A stretch of DNA of 64,000 nt, taken from positions 392,215 to 456,214 of the forward strand of contig JAWZYV010012276.1 of the NCBI GenBank assembly GCA_038373885.1. The letters run 5' to 3'. The position numbers and the translations under genes are program-made. The stretch's first letter is position 1. Each line of letters opens with the position of its first letter. A model generated the notes under the pieces. That model was given only the letters and a program-made list of their open reading frames with translations, made no database searches and was not told the DNA's origin. This DNA comes from Cheiracanthium punctorium. Its lineage: Eukaryota; Arthropoda; Arachnida; Araneae; Cheiracanthiidae. Positions 10,601 through 21,927 of this stretch are shown here, piece after piece.

Positions 10601-12178
10601 TTTTAAAAGAGCAAACTCGAAAACAAGCGAACCCCGCAAATGAATGTACTGGAGCGTGGTTAGTATGAGACAGTGACTTTCGCAAGGCGCGTCTCTCTTC
10701 CGCCAAATCATTGGCGCGCTCCTGTTGTTTTCGCCAAGTACGTGAACTCTTGAGGGTTTCTGAAAACGCTGCCGGGAAAACCGTTATCCATGTATTCATA
10801 TACAATACCTTCGCAGATTGGCGTATTTAGCACCACAAAATATATCATCTCGCCGCGCGAGCAAATATCCAAGATGTACTATAACTGTTATAATGGCATA
10901 GTTAACGCCTCCAAATATTTCTACTGGTAGAAAACATCCAAGCTGATCCTAACCGGCTTTAAAATAAACTGCATTTTAATTATTTTTCATTTTTAAGATA
11001 CTGGTTTCTAACATTTTGGAACTCGCGGTTTAGATTCACCCTGCTTGGAGAGCCAGATAGTACCTAATGCCAAGATGGCGCTTTTTAAATCAGTTATAAT
11101 TAGTTATTCTGTTTTTGGAAAAACAAATAATCGGTAATTTTAAACTCCTTTTATCTGAGAGAACTTATTTGAAAATTGTCAACTTTATGGGACACACTTT
11201 GAGTTATTTCTTTCACATACTTTTTAATTTAGCGCAAAACTGGTGTAATTCTACTTTATGTTTGTCAATTTCACACGATTCTACATACTTGGAATTGCTT
11301 TTTTGCAAAGGCATGAGTGATTTTATGCTGGCGGAAATCGCCAAACCTGGAACCTTAATATCTTCTATAATAATTCGATTTTCGAAATTTAAGTCAGCTT
11401 ATCAGGTTCCCCGGAGTTTTCCGAATCTGTGAACACCTTTGTCAAAACTCAAATCCCCACGGTTTCGGAGGCGATAGCAGAACAAGCTTATGACAGCGGC
11501 GGCGGCCGTTACTTTTTTTTTTAGAATAGAGAGATACAAACATTTCACCCTGTAAAGATTATGAACTCTATTTATCAGTTTTTCTTCATTCTTATATATG
11601 AACACTCTTGGGTAAAAATAAAATATTACCACCTTAAAAAAAAGTATATGTTATTTTGACTTTTATCGACTATATTGTTTTCCAGTTTTTAACTTCTCAG
11701 CCACCTCCGAAAAGAAATCCAAATACCCAACCAACAAGGTTACAAACTGATCTTACATAAAGCAAGTGAAAAACATTTAGTGAGGAGATTTCTAAAACAT
11801 CGCATAACTAATTTATACCACAATTTACATTGCAGAGATACACTACTGATATCCCTGTTAAAATTTGTAACAATTTAAATTTAATTTTTCATTTTGGAAG
11901 AAAAAGAAACTACTATTATTGAGTTTATATTAAACCTTTCTATAAAATTATGACGTCGGTCGTACGAAGCGGCGTACAATCGAACCCGGCGGCGCTTACC
12001 TCTACTAATGGCATAAAAAAAATTAATTGTGGGCTTAAGTGATTTAAATATTTTAATAAATAATAGTGTATTATGATTAAATTAGAAATTTATTAAAAAC
12101 AGTAAATAAAAAATATATTTTATTATTATGTATGATTAACGAATTTGCCAAACTTTCTCCTCAATCTAGAAAGCTTCC
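10601..12178. other. Gene-free stretch with dispersed-repeat fragments
   Basis: 10690-10790 is the inverted partner of 8745-8900. GATTGGCGTATTTAGCA near 10815 recurs near 20405. No gene is recognisable; the longest open frames (11115-11432 plus, 11402-11632 minus) have no recognisable motif and AT-driven composition. Confidence 0.45.
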
Positions 12179-12186
12179 CTCGAAGT

Positions 12187-12337
12187 TAGGAATGGGCGCG
12201 AGACAGAAAATTGGCGTCTCGCGTCTCCCAGAAAGCTTTGTCTCGTCTCGCAAAACCCCTATATTGTAATGTTAAGAATGTTTGCCTCGTCTCGCAAAAA
12301 AGCTGTAAATCTCTGTCTCGTCTCGCATCCATCCCTA
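12187..12337. mobile_element. hAT-type MITE (151 bp) with 8-bp TSD
   Basis: Termini TAGGAATGGGCGCGAGAC and TCTCGCATCCATCCCTA form an imperfect TAGGGATG-type inverted repeat. They are flanked by perfect 8-bp duplications CTCGAAGT (12179-12186 and 12338-12345). The interior holds repeated TCTCGTCTCGCA words. No coding capacity. Confidence 0.8.
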
Positions 12338-12345
12338 CTCGAAGT

Positions 12346-12897
12346 GCAGCAAACCAATGAAATAGCTCTCTCCACTTGTAACTTTTCCGGGCCAGGCGCT
12401 AGTGCAGTGAAATTACCTCATTTCGGAGCTTTCACTGCTAGTCAAAAAAAAAAAAAAAAACGGTTTAATGGTCCCAACACTGAAAAAGTGCAGCCCTTGC
12501 CGTCGGTCTATTTAACTACCAAATACATGGCGGTCGATCCAATCGCCCGCCTGGCACTGCAGAGCTCAAGAAGTTTTCTGACACAGCTGGCTGCGCTGCC
12601 GCACAGAAACAACTTACTTCAGCGATTTCACTGCTACTCTTAAAAAAAAAAAACAAAAAAAAAAACATTAAATTGTCCCAATGATGAAAAAATACAGCGA
12701 CTGTTTTCAGACACAGCTGTCAGTGTCAAAACACTTCTTTAGCTTCGTGTCGCCAGACGGCCGATTCAATCGACCGCTATGTTGTTGGTAGTTAAACCAA
12801 GGCCGCTTTTAACCTCCACGGCGCCCTAGGCACTTCATAGTGTTGCGCCCTCCTCCACTTCTTAACTTGGCAGTTTTGGTTCGAGAGGGATTTTACC
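12346..12897. repeat. Degenerate relatives of the palindromic TTAA MITE family
   Basis: Segments such as CACTGAAAAAGTGCAGCCC, TAACTACCAAATACATGGCG and GACACAGCTGGCTGCGC resemble the hairpin arms seen at 16744-17067 and 41966-42229, but are diverged and interrupted by A-runs near 12447 and 12640. No gene is present. Confidence 0.45.
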
Positions 12898-13033
12898 TTA
12901 ACCCTTTAACGCGCAGTGTTCAAGCTTTGGGAACACCAAACGCTGACGTTTTGACTGTTGCCAGTCACGGAGAATAGATTGGATTTCTATAAAAAGAGTT
13001 GCGGGTAACATAGCTCCACGAGAATCCTTTACT

Positions 13034-14324
13034 CAGGGGTCGGAATTGGGTAAGGCTGATTTGGAGCAGCTTTTTGGAGCAACAGTGTCGACGATTTGGA
13101 GCACTGAAGCAACAAATTGGAGCAAATTTCATTCTTAATCTATCGATAGAAAAATATAACTACAGTCAAGCTTTTAGTAAATTTGAGAGTATTAAATATT
13201 ACTCAGATAAAAGAAGCCCACTTTAATAAATAATAAGCATTTAAAAATGAAAAATATAAACTTACCTTAACCTAAGATATTATTAGATGCTACATTCAAA
13301 GTTACAGGTAATTTTTAACACTAGAATAATAATAATAACAAAGACAATAGATTAAGAATTAAATAAAAAATGAATAACTTTTGCAAAATTTTTTATTTAA
13401 CTTTTCTCTTTTTATCTCCATTACAGTGGCGTAGCCAAGGGGGGGGGGATAAGGGGGGTCACAACCTCCCCCCCTGAGGAACCCTATCTTGAGCGCAGTG
13501 CTGGCCATAAAATGATGATCAATGACATTTTTTCTCTTTTCTCCGTTCTTCTGACTGGTTTGTTCTGAGCCAATTACGTTCTTTTAGAGTGACGTAATAG
13601 TACCGTAATTTATGGAAGAAACGCCGCGGCGTTTACGATATTTTTAATTTTTTGGCCGATCTTCAACGAAAAATTATAAAAGTTATTTAGTAATAATTGT
13701 CTCAAAAGATGACGCCTCCACCGATCACGTACCTTTTAGCGGTGCACGAAGCACAGCGTAACGAATCAGAATGCGAGCCTACCCCGTTGAAAAGCGGTTT
13801 GATCGAACGCTGTGGATGGGTACATAAATCCAACCGATGTCTCCTCAATTAAGTCCAAAAAAAAAAGAAGCTTTTTATGTCTAAATTTTAGAAATATAAT
13901 TAAAATTTAATGAAGGTTTTAATATATATATTTTGATGGGCTAAAGTTTCTTAAAATACCGCAAAAACACACTACCCTGGATTAACCACACCCCTGTGTT
14001 CCCATGAACGTCCATTGTTCTCAGGCCCGGGCTGGCCTGGTCGGCGATCGACGACGGCCCCCGGCATAAGAAAGGAACCCCCAGCGAGGCCTTTACTACT
14101 TTCTTATCAAAGTAATTTGATATACATGCGAGTAATGTACCAAAGTAGTTCGATTATTTATTTCTTTGTAATCTTACTCTTTGATACAGTGGTGTTGCAA
14201 AGGACCCCACAGACCACGCGCCGCGAGGGATCCCCCGAAGATACACCCCCCCCCCCCCCAGCTTTAAAATAGTTAAATATGGCAAGTAAACCTAATTTTT
14301 AAGAAATTTTTCAAAGAATTCTAA

Positions 14325-14358
<34 letters not shown>

Positions 14359-15250
14359 GAGTTTTTTTTTATATATAGGGTTGGGGTGGTGGTAATATTG
14401 AAAAATACACCCTCTCAAAAAGTGTTCACGTATGAGAAAAACTTCTTTATTAATTTTTCGATAATACATGCAGCTCAAATACAAAAAGTTGCTATAATAA
14501 GCTATGCAATCTACTTCGTACAATGAATAACATTCTTTAATGAGGGGTATATGGCAAAACTGACTTGTGCTCAAATGGTTTTTTGAGAGTGTGCACCTTT
14601 CCCCATGAAATTGTTTAATTTTTTTTTTTCTATTTGAGATATATTTTAAGAACATCACAGGTGTTTCTAATGAAGTTTTGGGATCTTTCAAGTACATTAA
14701 TGTGAGCAAACATTTTTGTTTTAGCTCTATACAAACTTTTCCGTTAACAATAGTGTAAAACTTTGCTCTAGATTCCTTTACATGAAGCATTTATATTTAT
14801 ACTGATATGTATTACTAGATTTCCAGAGAACTGGATTATATAAAAAAGAATACATATTTTTTTTTTCGGATAATTGAATAATTTATTTATAGAATAAATT
14901 TAGAGGCTTAATCATGTCAATTTTATTTTTTTATTGGTTTAATTTTCAACATAGAATTCGATGTTTTGAATTTTCACAGCACCCCAGAATTCTTTGATTC
15001 GACATGTTTAAATTGGTTTGAGAAGAGGACAAAAAATTTAATGTATATGCAAAAATACTCTGCTAGCAATTACTTTTCAAAGGTCTCTTTGAAAGTTCCC
15101 TTTCAGTTCATAATTTAAAGTCTATTTGCATAGGTCTAATGTTGAATTTTTACTAAGAAGGGACTGTAATTATAAATAAATCACTGAAATTTTTTAAAGT
15201 TCCATGAAGCTCATGCAAAACATGTAATACCTAGTTTTTCTAGCTTTCGG

Positions 15251-15288
<38 letters not shown>

Positions 15289-16636
15289 TAATACTAGGCA
15301 CGTAGAGATATGTGCCTTTGACTTCTGTCATTGGCTGCCTTCCTTGTCGAAAAATATAAGTTAGAAATCTTTTTAAAACTTATCAATCAATTAAAATAAT
15401 AGGATAAAAATTTAAAAAATATACAAATCCAAATTACCAAATCAAAGAAGTGACGGACGACAATAATACGAGAATCAAACCGAAACTTTTTTGCTAGCGC
15501 ATGCGCAACAATGATACGAAAATCAAACCGAAACTTTTTGCTGTGCGCTCTGCTGAGTTAGTTAAAGCGCATGCGCGTTATTCTCCATTGACCACAATCG
15601 CGGTGGATATTTGAAATACGCGTCCGGGCCTGATTGTTCTTAAAATACCGAATCGCAACCAAAATTAATCTGTTGCGCCCTGTGCGAATTTAACCATTCT
15701 ACCACCCCCCCCCCCCCCAAAAAAAAAAGTTCATCTATAAGTTATTTGTGTTCTTTCGCCGTGTGGCTTTGCGCCCTGTAAAGGAGCACTGTACGGAATG
15801 AACACTGCCTTACTCTGATATTACCGTAAAAAGTAAACTACGAGTAATTGGCAAGCTCAGGAAACCCCGAGTGCTTTTAAAATAAATCCCAGTGTTACAA
15901 ATATCAGAAGTAATAAATGAATAAACATCAAGAGTTATCACACAACATTCAAAGCTTAAAACAAACAATTTGCTGAAGCACGCTCATTACGTAATCAACA
16001 GCTGGACGTCAGCGGGGAAAAAAAAAAAAAGTTTACTTTTGACTGAAGCCTACTCATCCGCTCGTTCTTTCATTTTAACAGCATGTGCTATACTGTCCGA
16101 ACTTTTTGCGAAAGCAAAAAGTCTTTTACAAGTTATTTATTTAATTCTATAAATTTGCCTTTGTGAATATAAAAATTGATGTTTTAAATCGGACACTGAT
16201 TATTTGAAAATGGAAATCGTAAGCTTCGCAAAATAGTAATAAATACTTTAAAACATTATATGGGAAGGAGAAATTTTTACCGTTTATCCACCCATCCCCC
16301 CTTTCCAAAATATATCCCAGTGCGATGTTTCTTTTTTTTCTCGGAGGGGTGGAGGTGGGGAGATCATGACTGCGAAGTTTCTGTTGATTTTCTAGTTAAT
16401 TAAGCTCATTTTCGTGGGTGCGGCGTTTCTTCCATAAATTACGGTAGTCAGTTGTGCGAGCGCGGAAACAAAACGTACGGCGAGTTGGCGCTTTTTTTTT
16501 TAAAAAAAAGCAGTTTGTAATGAGCAGAGTAGCTGTTTTTTTCTTTTGGCACAGAATCGTACGATAAAGCCCTTAAGTAGCAGGATAGCGCAGGTTTCAA
16601 GTTTTGGCGCGGTATGGCGCAGAATTCCCACCCCTG
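13034..16636. mobile_element. hAT-like element (3.6 kb) inserted in the TTAA MITE
   Basis: Left end CAGGGGTCGGAATT, right end AATTCCCACCCCTG: 13 of 14 bases are inverted repeats. CTTTACT (7 bp) flanks both sides (13027-13033 and 16637-16643). Comparison with the uninterrupted MITE copy at 41947-42466 confirms the site was once continuous. No transposase was recognised; the inside is filled by another TIR element and homopolymer runs. Confidence 0.75.
13603..16444. mobile_element. TA-flanked TIR element nested in the hAT-like element
   Basis: CCGTAATTTATGGAAGAAAC at the left and its exact reverse complement at the right extend a further few bases (CGCCGC). TA dinucleotides flank both ends (13601-13602 and 16445-16446), suggesting a mariner/pogo-type TA target. 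The interior is non-coding as far as can be read. It contains a T-run at about 14329-14352, an A-run of about 36 at 15250-15285, C-runs near 14245 and 15706, and a short direct repeat around 15462-15540. Confidence 0.6.
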
Positions 16637-17099
16637 CTTTACTTTTTAGCACGTCTTTTCCCGTAAAAAATAGTCCTGATTATTTTTAACAGCACTGACA
16701 TCTGCTGAAAAATGGAAGAATGCGAGAACAGCTGGATAGATTGCCCAATGCTGAAAAAAGGGCAGCCGTTGCCATCGCTCGACTTAACTACCAGTAAGAT
16801 GGTGGACGATCGAAACGCTCATCGCATGCCACAGATCTAGAGACCCTTTTTTCACGACAGCTGACTGTGCGGCACAGCCAGCTTTCGTCAAAAAAGGGTC
16901 TGTATATACGTGTGTATATACGACTGTATATATGTGTCGCACAGCCAGCTGTCATCAAAGAAGGGTCTCTAGATCTGTGGCACGCGATGAACGTTTCGAT
17001 CGTCTGCCATCTTGCTGGTAGTTAAGTCGAGCGATGGCAACGGCTGCCCTTTTTTCAGCATTGGGAAAGTGTTGTGCCTCAAAGGGTTAACTTGTTGTT

Positions 17100-17480
17100 T
17101 CTGATGCCCCCTGACAACCGCAATGGCGGTGCCAGGTCCCCCCTAGGTAGGGAGGCGATGGGCAGAGGTGATACGCCTTCCATTTTTAGGGCCCCAGTCG
17201 GAGGAAGCCCGACTTTAGCCCGTGGTCTCCTAATTTTGAACCAATTCCAGAGGAGGGACCAACCCCCTAAAATCGGTACCCCCAGAGGTATTGTTTAACA
17301 ACTTGGAGCCACGGCGGATTTTATATGCACCAGCTCCCATGGGCGTACACGATCCCACAGTGGTCGAGCTGAGAGGTAGTTGATCATCCCAAGCACTGGC
17401 CAAACCGGATGCTGCTTCACTTGCCGTGTTCTAATGGGAAAAGGGTTTAGCGCCCAGAGCACAGCGAGACACCTTAACTT
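17100..17480 (+). repeat. GC-rich block, possible non-LTR retrotransposon untranslated fragment
   Basis: A block markedly richer in G and C than its surroundings, with CCCATGGGCGTACACGATCC, TGGTCGAGCTGAGAGG and GATGCTGCTTCACTTGCC. The wording resembles 3' untranslated parts of arthropod LINEs, but this is recall, not a match. No reading frame fits a known protein. Confidence 0.35.
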
Positions 17481-18284
17481 GTTTGTGATTTTAGGACAGT
17501 CTTTCCATCTTTTTCATCATTTATTACCATCATCAATATTTACCATATTTTTCATCAATTTTTTGCGTACCCAAATCTTTTGCTTTCTAGGCAAATGCCT
17601 AGCGTGCCTAAGCGGAATGAGTTAAACGGATCGATGGCGACGACTGCACTTTTTCAGTGTTGGGCAGTCTATCTGGTACGTCTTTTATGTTGATGTGAAA
17701 ATGCTTGCATTCAAAGGGTTAAACAAAACAAAAAAGAAAGAAAGAAAAAACACTGGGAAGTACTTTTAGGTTAGTATGAAGCTTTAATTCCTAGACAAAG
17801 TATGACAAGCAGCTATAATTGTACTCACCATATATCTCGGCGTTTAACACGCACTTTCAACTTAAAAAAAATAACTACATTTTGTCTCATGAGTGTTATA
17901 CACTGAACATGAAATGCGGAATATAAAATAAATTGGTTGACATATCCTAAAATTAACTGATGTGTGCTATACGCCGGGATATACGGTACTGCCTTTAGTA
18001 AAGGTTTCTGGTACATGCTAAATAAATGTACATATTACAGAGATAAATGCGAGACATTATTTTTTTTCTGGCCATGTGCTTGAAAGTGTATGTCAAGTCC
18101 GTAAATGCTTTAATTGATCTTAAACACCGAGTTCAAATACAGATGCTAATAAATGCGTACATTCTAATGACACTAATTTTTAATTACATTATTTTAAATT
18201 TAATTTATTATGAAAACAGTAAATGAATTATATAGCACATTTGGTAGGAAAAAAAAATCAAACTGATTTGTAGATTTTTTTTAA
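17481..18284. other. Gene-free stretch with one TTAA-MITE end
   Basis: CATTCAAAGGGTTAA near 17709-17722 is a terminus of the same TTAA MITE type. GCGACGACTGCACTTTTTCA at about 17636 resembles its hairpin arm. The opposite end is not clear, so this looks like a truncated copy. The rest is AT-rich without coding signal. Confidence 0.4.
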
Positions 18285-18560
18285 CCCATTCGTGCCTGGA
18301 TATTTTTGCGACTTTCTTCGATTTTTGCTAACACCAGAAGTAATTGATAAATTTCTGATGTCAACTTTTTGAACAAGGGATGATTTCATTTAAAATCATT
18401 ATGTATAAAAATTGAAATGTCAATATCCTACTTGGCCATATTAAAATATTTTGTGGAATTGAGGTTCAATACTCGCGAATAAAGGCTAGGAAAAATAAAT
18501 AACGTTTTCGAATGATAGCGAAAATGCCGTCCCAAAAAAGGGACGCTAGGCATAAATGGG
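18285..18560. mobile_element. piggyBac-like MITE (276 bp) with TTAA TSD, copy 1
   Basis: Starts CCCATTCGTGCCTGG and ends CTAGGCATAAATGGG. It is flanked by TTAA on both sides (18281-18284 and 18561-18564). A second copy of exactly the same length lies at 63121-63396 in the same orientation. Internal landmarks are TTTTTGCGACTTTCTT and CCCAAAAAAGGGACG. Non-coding. Confidence 0.85.
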
Positions 18561-18729
18561 TTAAACTTAATTTACTGTTAAATTTGGTTTAGTTACAGCA
18601 TGAACTATCAGCTATTTTTTTTATTTGCGAATGAACATGTCTGTTACTTTTTTAACTTGAGTTTAGCAAAAGTGGAAGTGATGACTAACAGATTACTGAA
18701 GTTAAAGGATTCAAAATAGCTTCATAATT

Positions 18730-19441
18730 GATAGTCTAAGAGCCAGCGACCGCCAGACCTTCGTCAAGCTGAAACTTTCTCTGCGCATACCCCCCGACAG
18801 AGGTAGGAAAGGAACAATCGGCCACTATAAAGTTTGGATGATCGTGGCTTTGGCAGGTAACAGGTGGCAAAGGTGTATAAAATTGCACAAAATTTTCGTC
18901 ATTTCATAAAGCTTCATTTTTTAATATCTTCTTCTTCGCAGTACTAGAAATCACTTTATCTCTTGCCAGACACTTTTCCATCGTGGCAAACCCCCGCCAG
19001 ACAACCTCAAAGTCATGGAAAACTGTTGTGTTGGTAAACTCCCGCGACGAAGTACGTCAAGCTGTCACAAAGTACCAAGCCCATTTTATACTGCTACTTC
19101 TGAATTTTCTTACGATGCTGCAGCGCACTCGTCATAGAATTACGTTTTCCATGACATTGAGGTTGTCTGGCGGGGGTTTGCCACGATGGAAAAGTGTCTG
19201 GCAAGGGATAAAGTGATTTCTAGTACTGCGAAGAAGAACATATAAAAAAATGAAGCTTTATGAAATGAGGAAAATTTTGTGCAATTTTATACACCTTTGC
19301 CACCTGTTACCTGCCAAAGCCACGATCATCCAAACTTTATAGTGGCCGATTGTTCCTGCCTCTATTGGGGAATATGTGCAGAGAAAGTTTCAGCTTTTAT
19401 ACTATGACGAAGGTCTGGCGGCCGCGGGCTCTTGGTCTATG
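18730..19441. mobile_element. Large fold-back (inverted-repeat) element
   Basis: Arm 1 (about 18730-19028) and arm 2 (about 19150-19441) are near-complete reverse complements. Landmarks in arm 1 are AGAGCCAGCGACCGCCAGACC split over a few mismatches, GGCCACTATAAAGTTTGG, GGCAGGTAACAGGTGGCAAA and TTGCCAGACACTTTTCCATC. The loop is about 120 bp. Indels between the arms (for example near 18800 against 19370) show age. No target duplication was identified, so the superfamily is unknown. Confidence 0.75.
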
Positions 19442-19537
19442 AGGATTTGAGTCGGATTTCCGATTTCATTTCTATCTACTACACGAGAATTTTACTTGAA
19501 TAGAATTTACAGGGATGTTTCAAGATTTATATATATA

Positions 19538-19600
19538 CTAGCTGCGTACCCGTTCTCCGCACGGTAGGGAGCAAAACTTTTTCTTGCATGTATAATTCGA
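19538..19600 (-). mobile_element. Helitron 3' terminus
   Basis: Read on the minus strand the end is a hairpin (CCGTGCGGAGAACGG), then GTACGCAGCTAG, ending in CTAG next to a T. This is the canonical Helitron 3' architecture. The element runs rightwards from 19538; its 5' end was not located and no Rep/helicase frame was seen here. Confidence 0.6.
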
Positions 19601-21358
19601 ATTGATTCCAGTAATGTGGAATCTAAAAATAAACAACATGATTTGACTCTTGGCGTAAAGTTACTCATTAGTTATTCGTAAGTTAGTATAAATACTGATC
19701 TGAGAACATTGTTAATATTATGAAACAAAAAACTATGCCGGTGTCATTGGCGATCAGAAAAGAAAAGCATGACGGTTCCTAAAAATTTCTAACTTTCAAA
19801 ATGTCTCATTTCTACATCGTACTCTTTTTTAGATTTAAGTTATACCATTAATACCTTAGATACTACATGATGTGAAGAACCGTTTTTTTTAATAATTAAA
19901 TAGTTGTGTGTACCCGCTCTTCGCAAGGCAAGAAGAGAACATTTTCCTAAAATGTTATCATAACTACTTGTGACAAACAGAATCTCCAAGAAAAAAAAAG
20001 TTCAGGTACAGAATTTTCTGTTGAAATTACCGCGGGATATATTAACGCGACGTAGAATTATTTAATGTTTAGTTAGCTGTGATGTAAGATGGCTGTTGAA
20101 AAACGAAAAGAAACGAATAGTTTCACGAAATATTTATTAACGCGGTATATTGTGCTTTGATCAATATTGCCCTAGCATATCTAATAACTATTACTAAGAG
20201 TATCCTTTACTGATACCAATATATTTTCGTTTTTCCATCTTTAATGTTTAATTTAAAGAAACGGTTTAGATATTTGCCACTAATGTAGTTTTTTATTCTT
20301 TGGTGATTCTTTGCAATTTACGCATTAGTATAAACGATAATCATTTCACTTTCTGGCTGCCATTAAAACAGCTCTCCATACATTCTTATGCATAACTCTT
20401 GTCAGATTGGCGTATTTAGCACGTAAAATATTTCCTGCGATTCGAAAACGTGTCCCGTTTAAAAATTATATCGAAAATAATGCTGGATAATTCATCGTTG
20501 AAAAAACAGCATTCAATTCTTTTTCTGGCAACGTATTATAAAATAGGGAATAATTTCGTGCGTGGCGTATGTTTTGTTTGTGAGCCCGAAATTTTGATTG
20601 AGTTTCGAAAGGGGTTTTAATCTCGTGAAATCTAAGTCATTTTGATCTAACATGTGGAAACTCAGTTATTTTAAAGTCATTTTATTTATGTTTTTCAAAT
20701 GGCAATTTTATTCATTGTTACTGTTTCCCAGACAACCATAGCGGAAGATATCATACCGAAATCTTGAAACAGCTTTTATTAAATTCAAAATCCTTCTTTA
20801 CATAAAAATTCGTAAAAAATCTCCTAATTTATATTTTTCCTCCGTTCTTCTTTTAAAAGTGGGCGAAATATATGCTCCGTCTTTCGCCGAAATATAAAAA
20901 AGTTATGACAGATAGAATGAAAGATGCAACAGTTTAAAAATTACTTTTACGCAAACGTCGTCAAAAGTGAAATTCTTTTAAAAAATTCCCAAAAATCGGC
21001 AAAATATGTTACATAGTCAAAACAAACTGTTTTTGAAAGAAAATTTTCTCCTCTATCCGATGATGCAAATATCGTTTTATTGCGAGTGCAATGACCGGCG
21101 TTATTACGTATTATGCAAGAAAAATCGCTAAAAATCGGACAAAACATAAAATAAAACATTTTCTAATTCGAATTTCGAAAAAATCGCTCCGAGGCGTGTT
21201 AGTATCTGTCCTAGTGAAGCCGTATGCAAAATTTGGTGGGTCTGCGACCAACCGTCTCGGCGCAATGCGATCGAGAGACGCGCGCAAGAAGATCGGAGGT
21301 CACAAACCTACCTACAAACTAGCTACATACAATGTTTACTCTCGGATTTTATTATATA
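19601..21358. other. Gene-free stretch up to the Gypsy LTR
   Basis: May contain the body of a non-autonomous Helitron and other debris. GATTGGCGTATTTAGCAC near 20405 is shared with 10815. TTTCGAAAAAATCGCTCCG, CGGAGGTCACAAACCTACC and the following text near 21175-21330 look like a LINE tail into which the Gypsy element inserted. No credible coding sequence. Confidence 0.4.
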
Positions 21359-21805
21359 TGTAGAGGGGTCGTATACTGACCCTATGAGTTGACGAATTAC
21401 TGTTATGCGTTTCTAATTAAAAGCAGGACATTACTCAATGATGAGTCGAAGTTACACACACACACATTTAATAAATCTTCTATTTACAAAGTTATACTAG
21501 AAATCTTTTACACCACTTAGGTACGTTAACAAAATATCATCCACACAGGATTCACTTCTTTAGAAGAAACAATAAAACAAGCCACCTAGTCATGCACGAA
21601 AAGTTCCATCATCGTTCAATATCTCCGAACGTCTCTCTCCGTCAACTTCACTCTAACTAACGGCTCGCTTCTTCCGAATTCGCCAGCCAACGAAAAACAA
21701 AACACCACGTGACCTTCCACGTCAGGGGGGGTCTCGAAGGAAGGGGTGAATGATCTCTTAGCCCCTTTCAGCAGCTGCGCTCTTATGGAAACTTCGGGTT
21801 CTACA
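21359..21805 (-). repeat. Gypsy 3' LTR (relative to the minus-strand element)
   Basis: On the plus strand it runs TGTAGAGGGGTCG...GGGTTCTACA, so in element orientation it has TG...CA ends. Nearly identical to 26603-27049. Confidence 0.9.
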
Positions 21806-21927
21806 GGCTCGGCCATCTGACCTGCGGTGTCCTCACCGCCCAGGACTATAAGGATATCTGAAATAAACACTTAAAAAAAAGAAAAGAAAAATACATTATT
21901 TACAGGTCATTAGAAATATGAAAAGTT

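Larger units (their letters stand above)
12902..17086 (-). mobile_element. piggyBac-like palindromic MITE with TTAA TSD, split by a 3.6-kb insertion
   Basis: Flanked by TTAA (12898-12901 and 17087-17090). The left end CCCTTTAACGCGCAGTG and right end TTGTGCCTCAAAGGG match, in inverse orientation, the ends of the copy at 41947-42466. Without the insertion at 13034-16636 and its 7-bp duplication it would be about 575 bp. The interior 16744-17067 is a long imperfect palindrome whose arms start CCCAATGCTGAAAAAAGGGC. The TTAA target is typical of piggyBac; no transposase is present. Confidence 0.8.

Noticed and set aside
13430..13520. Another CAGTGGCGTAGCC hAT MITE
   Set aside because: Only the left end is convincing; no matching right end or duplication could be paired.
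14350..14790. 146-codon minus-strand frame as a gene
   Set aside because: AT-driven composition, no recognised domain, ends at a homopolymer inside a nested transposon; kept only as a possible retrocopy finding.
18983..19216. 77-codon frame in the fold-back
   Set aside because: Runs from arm to loop to arm of an inverted repeat; no motif and no independent support.
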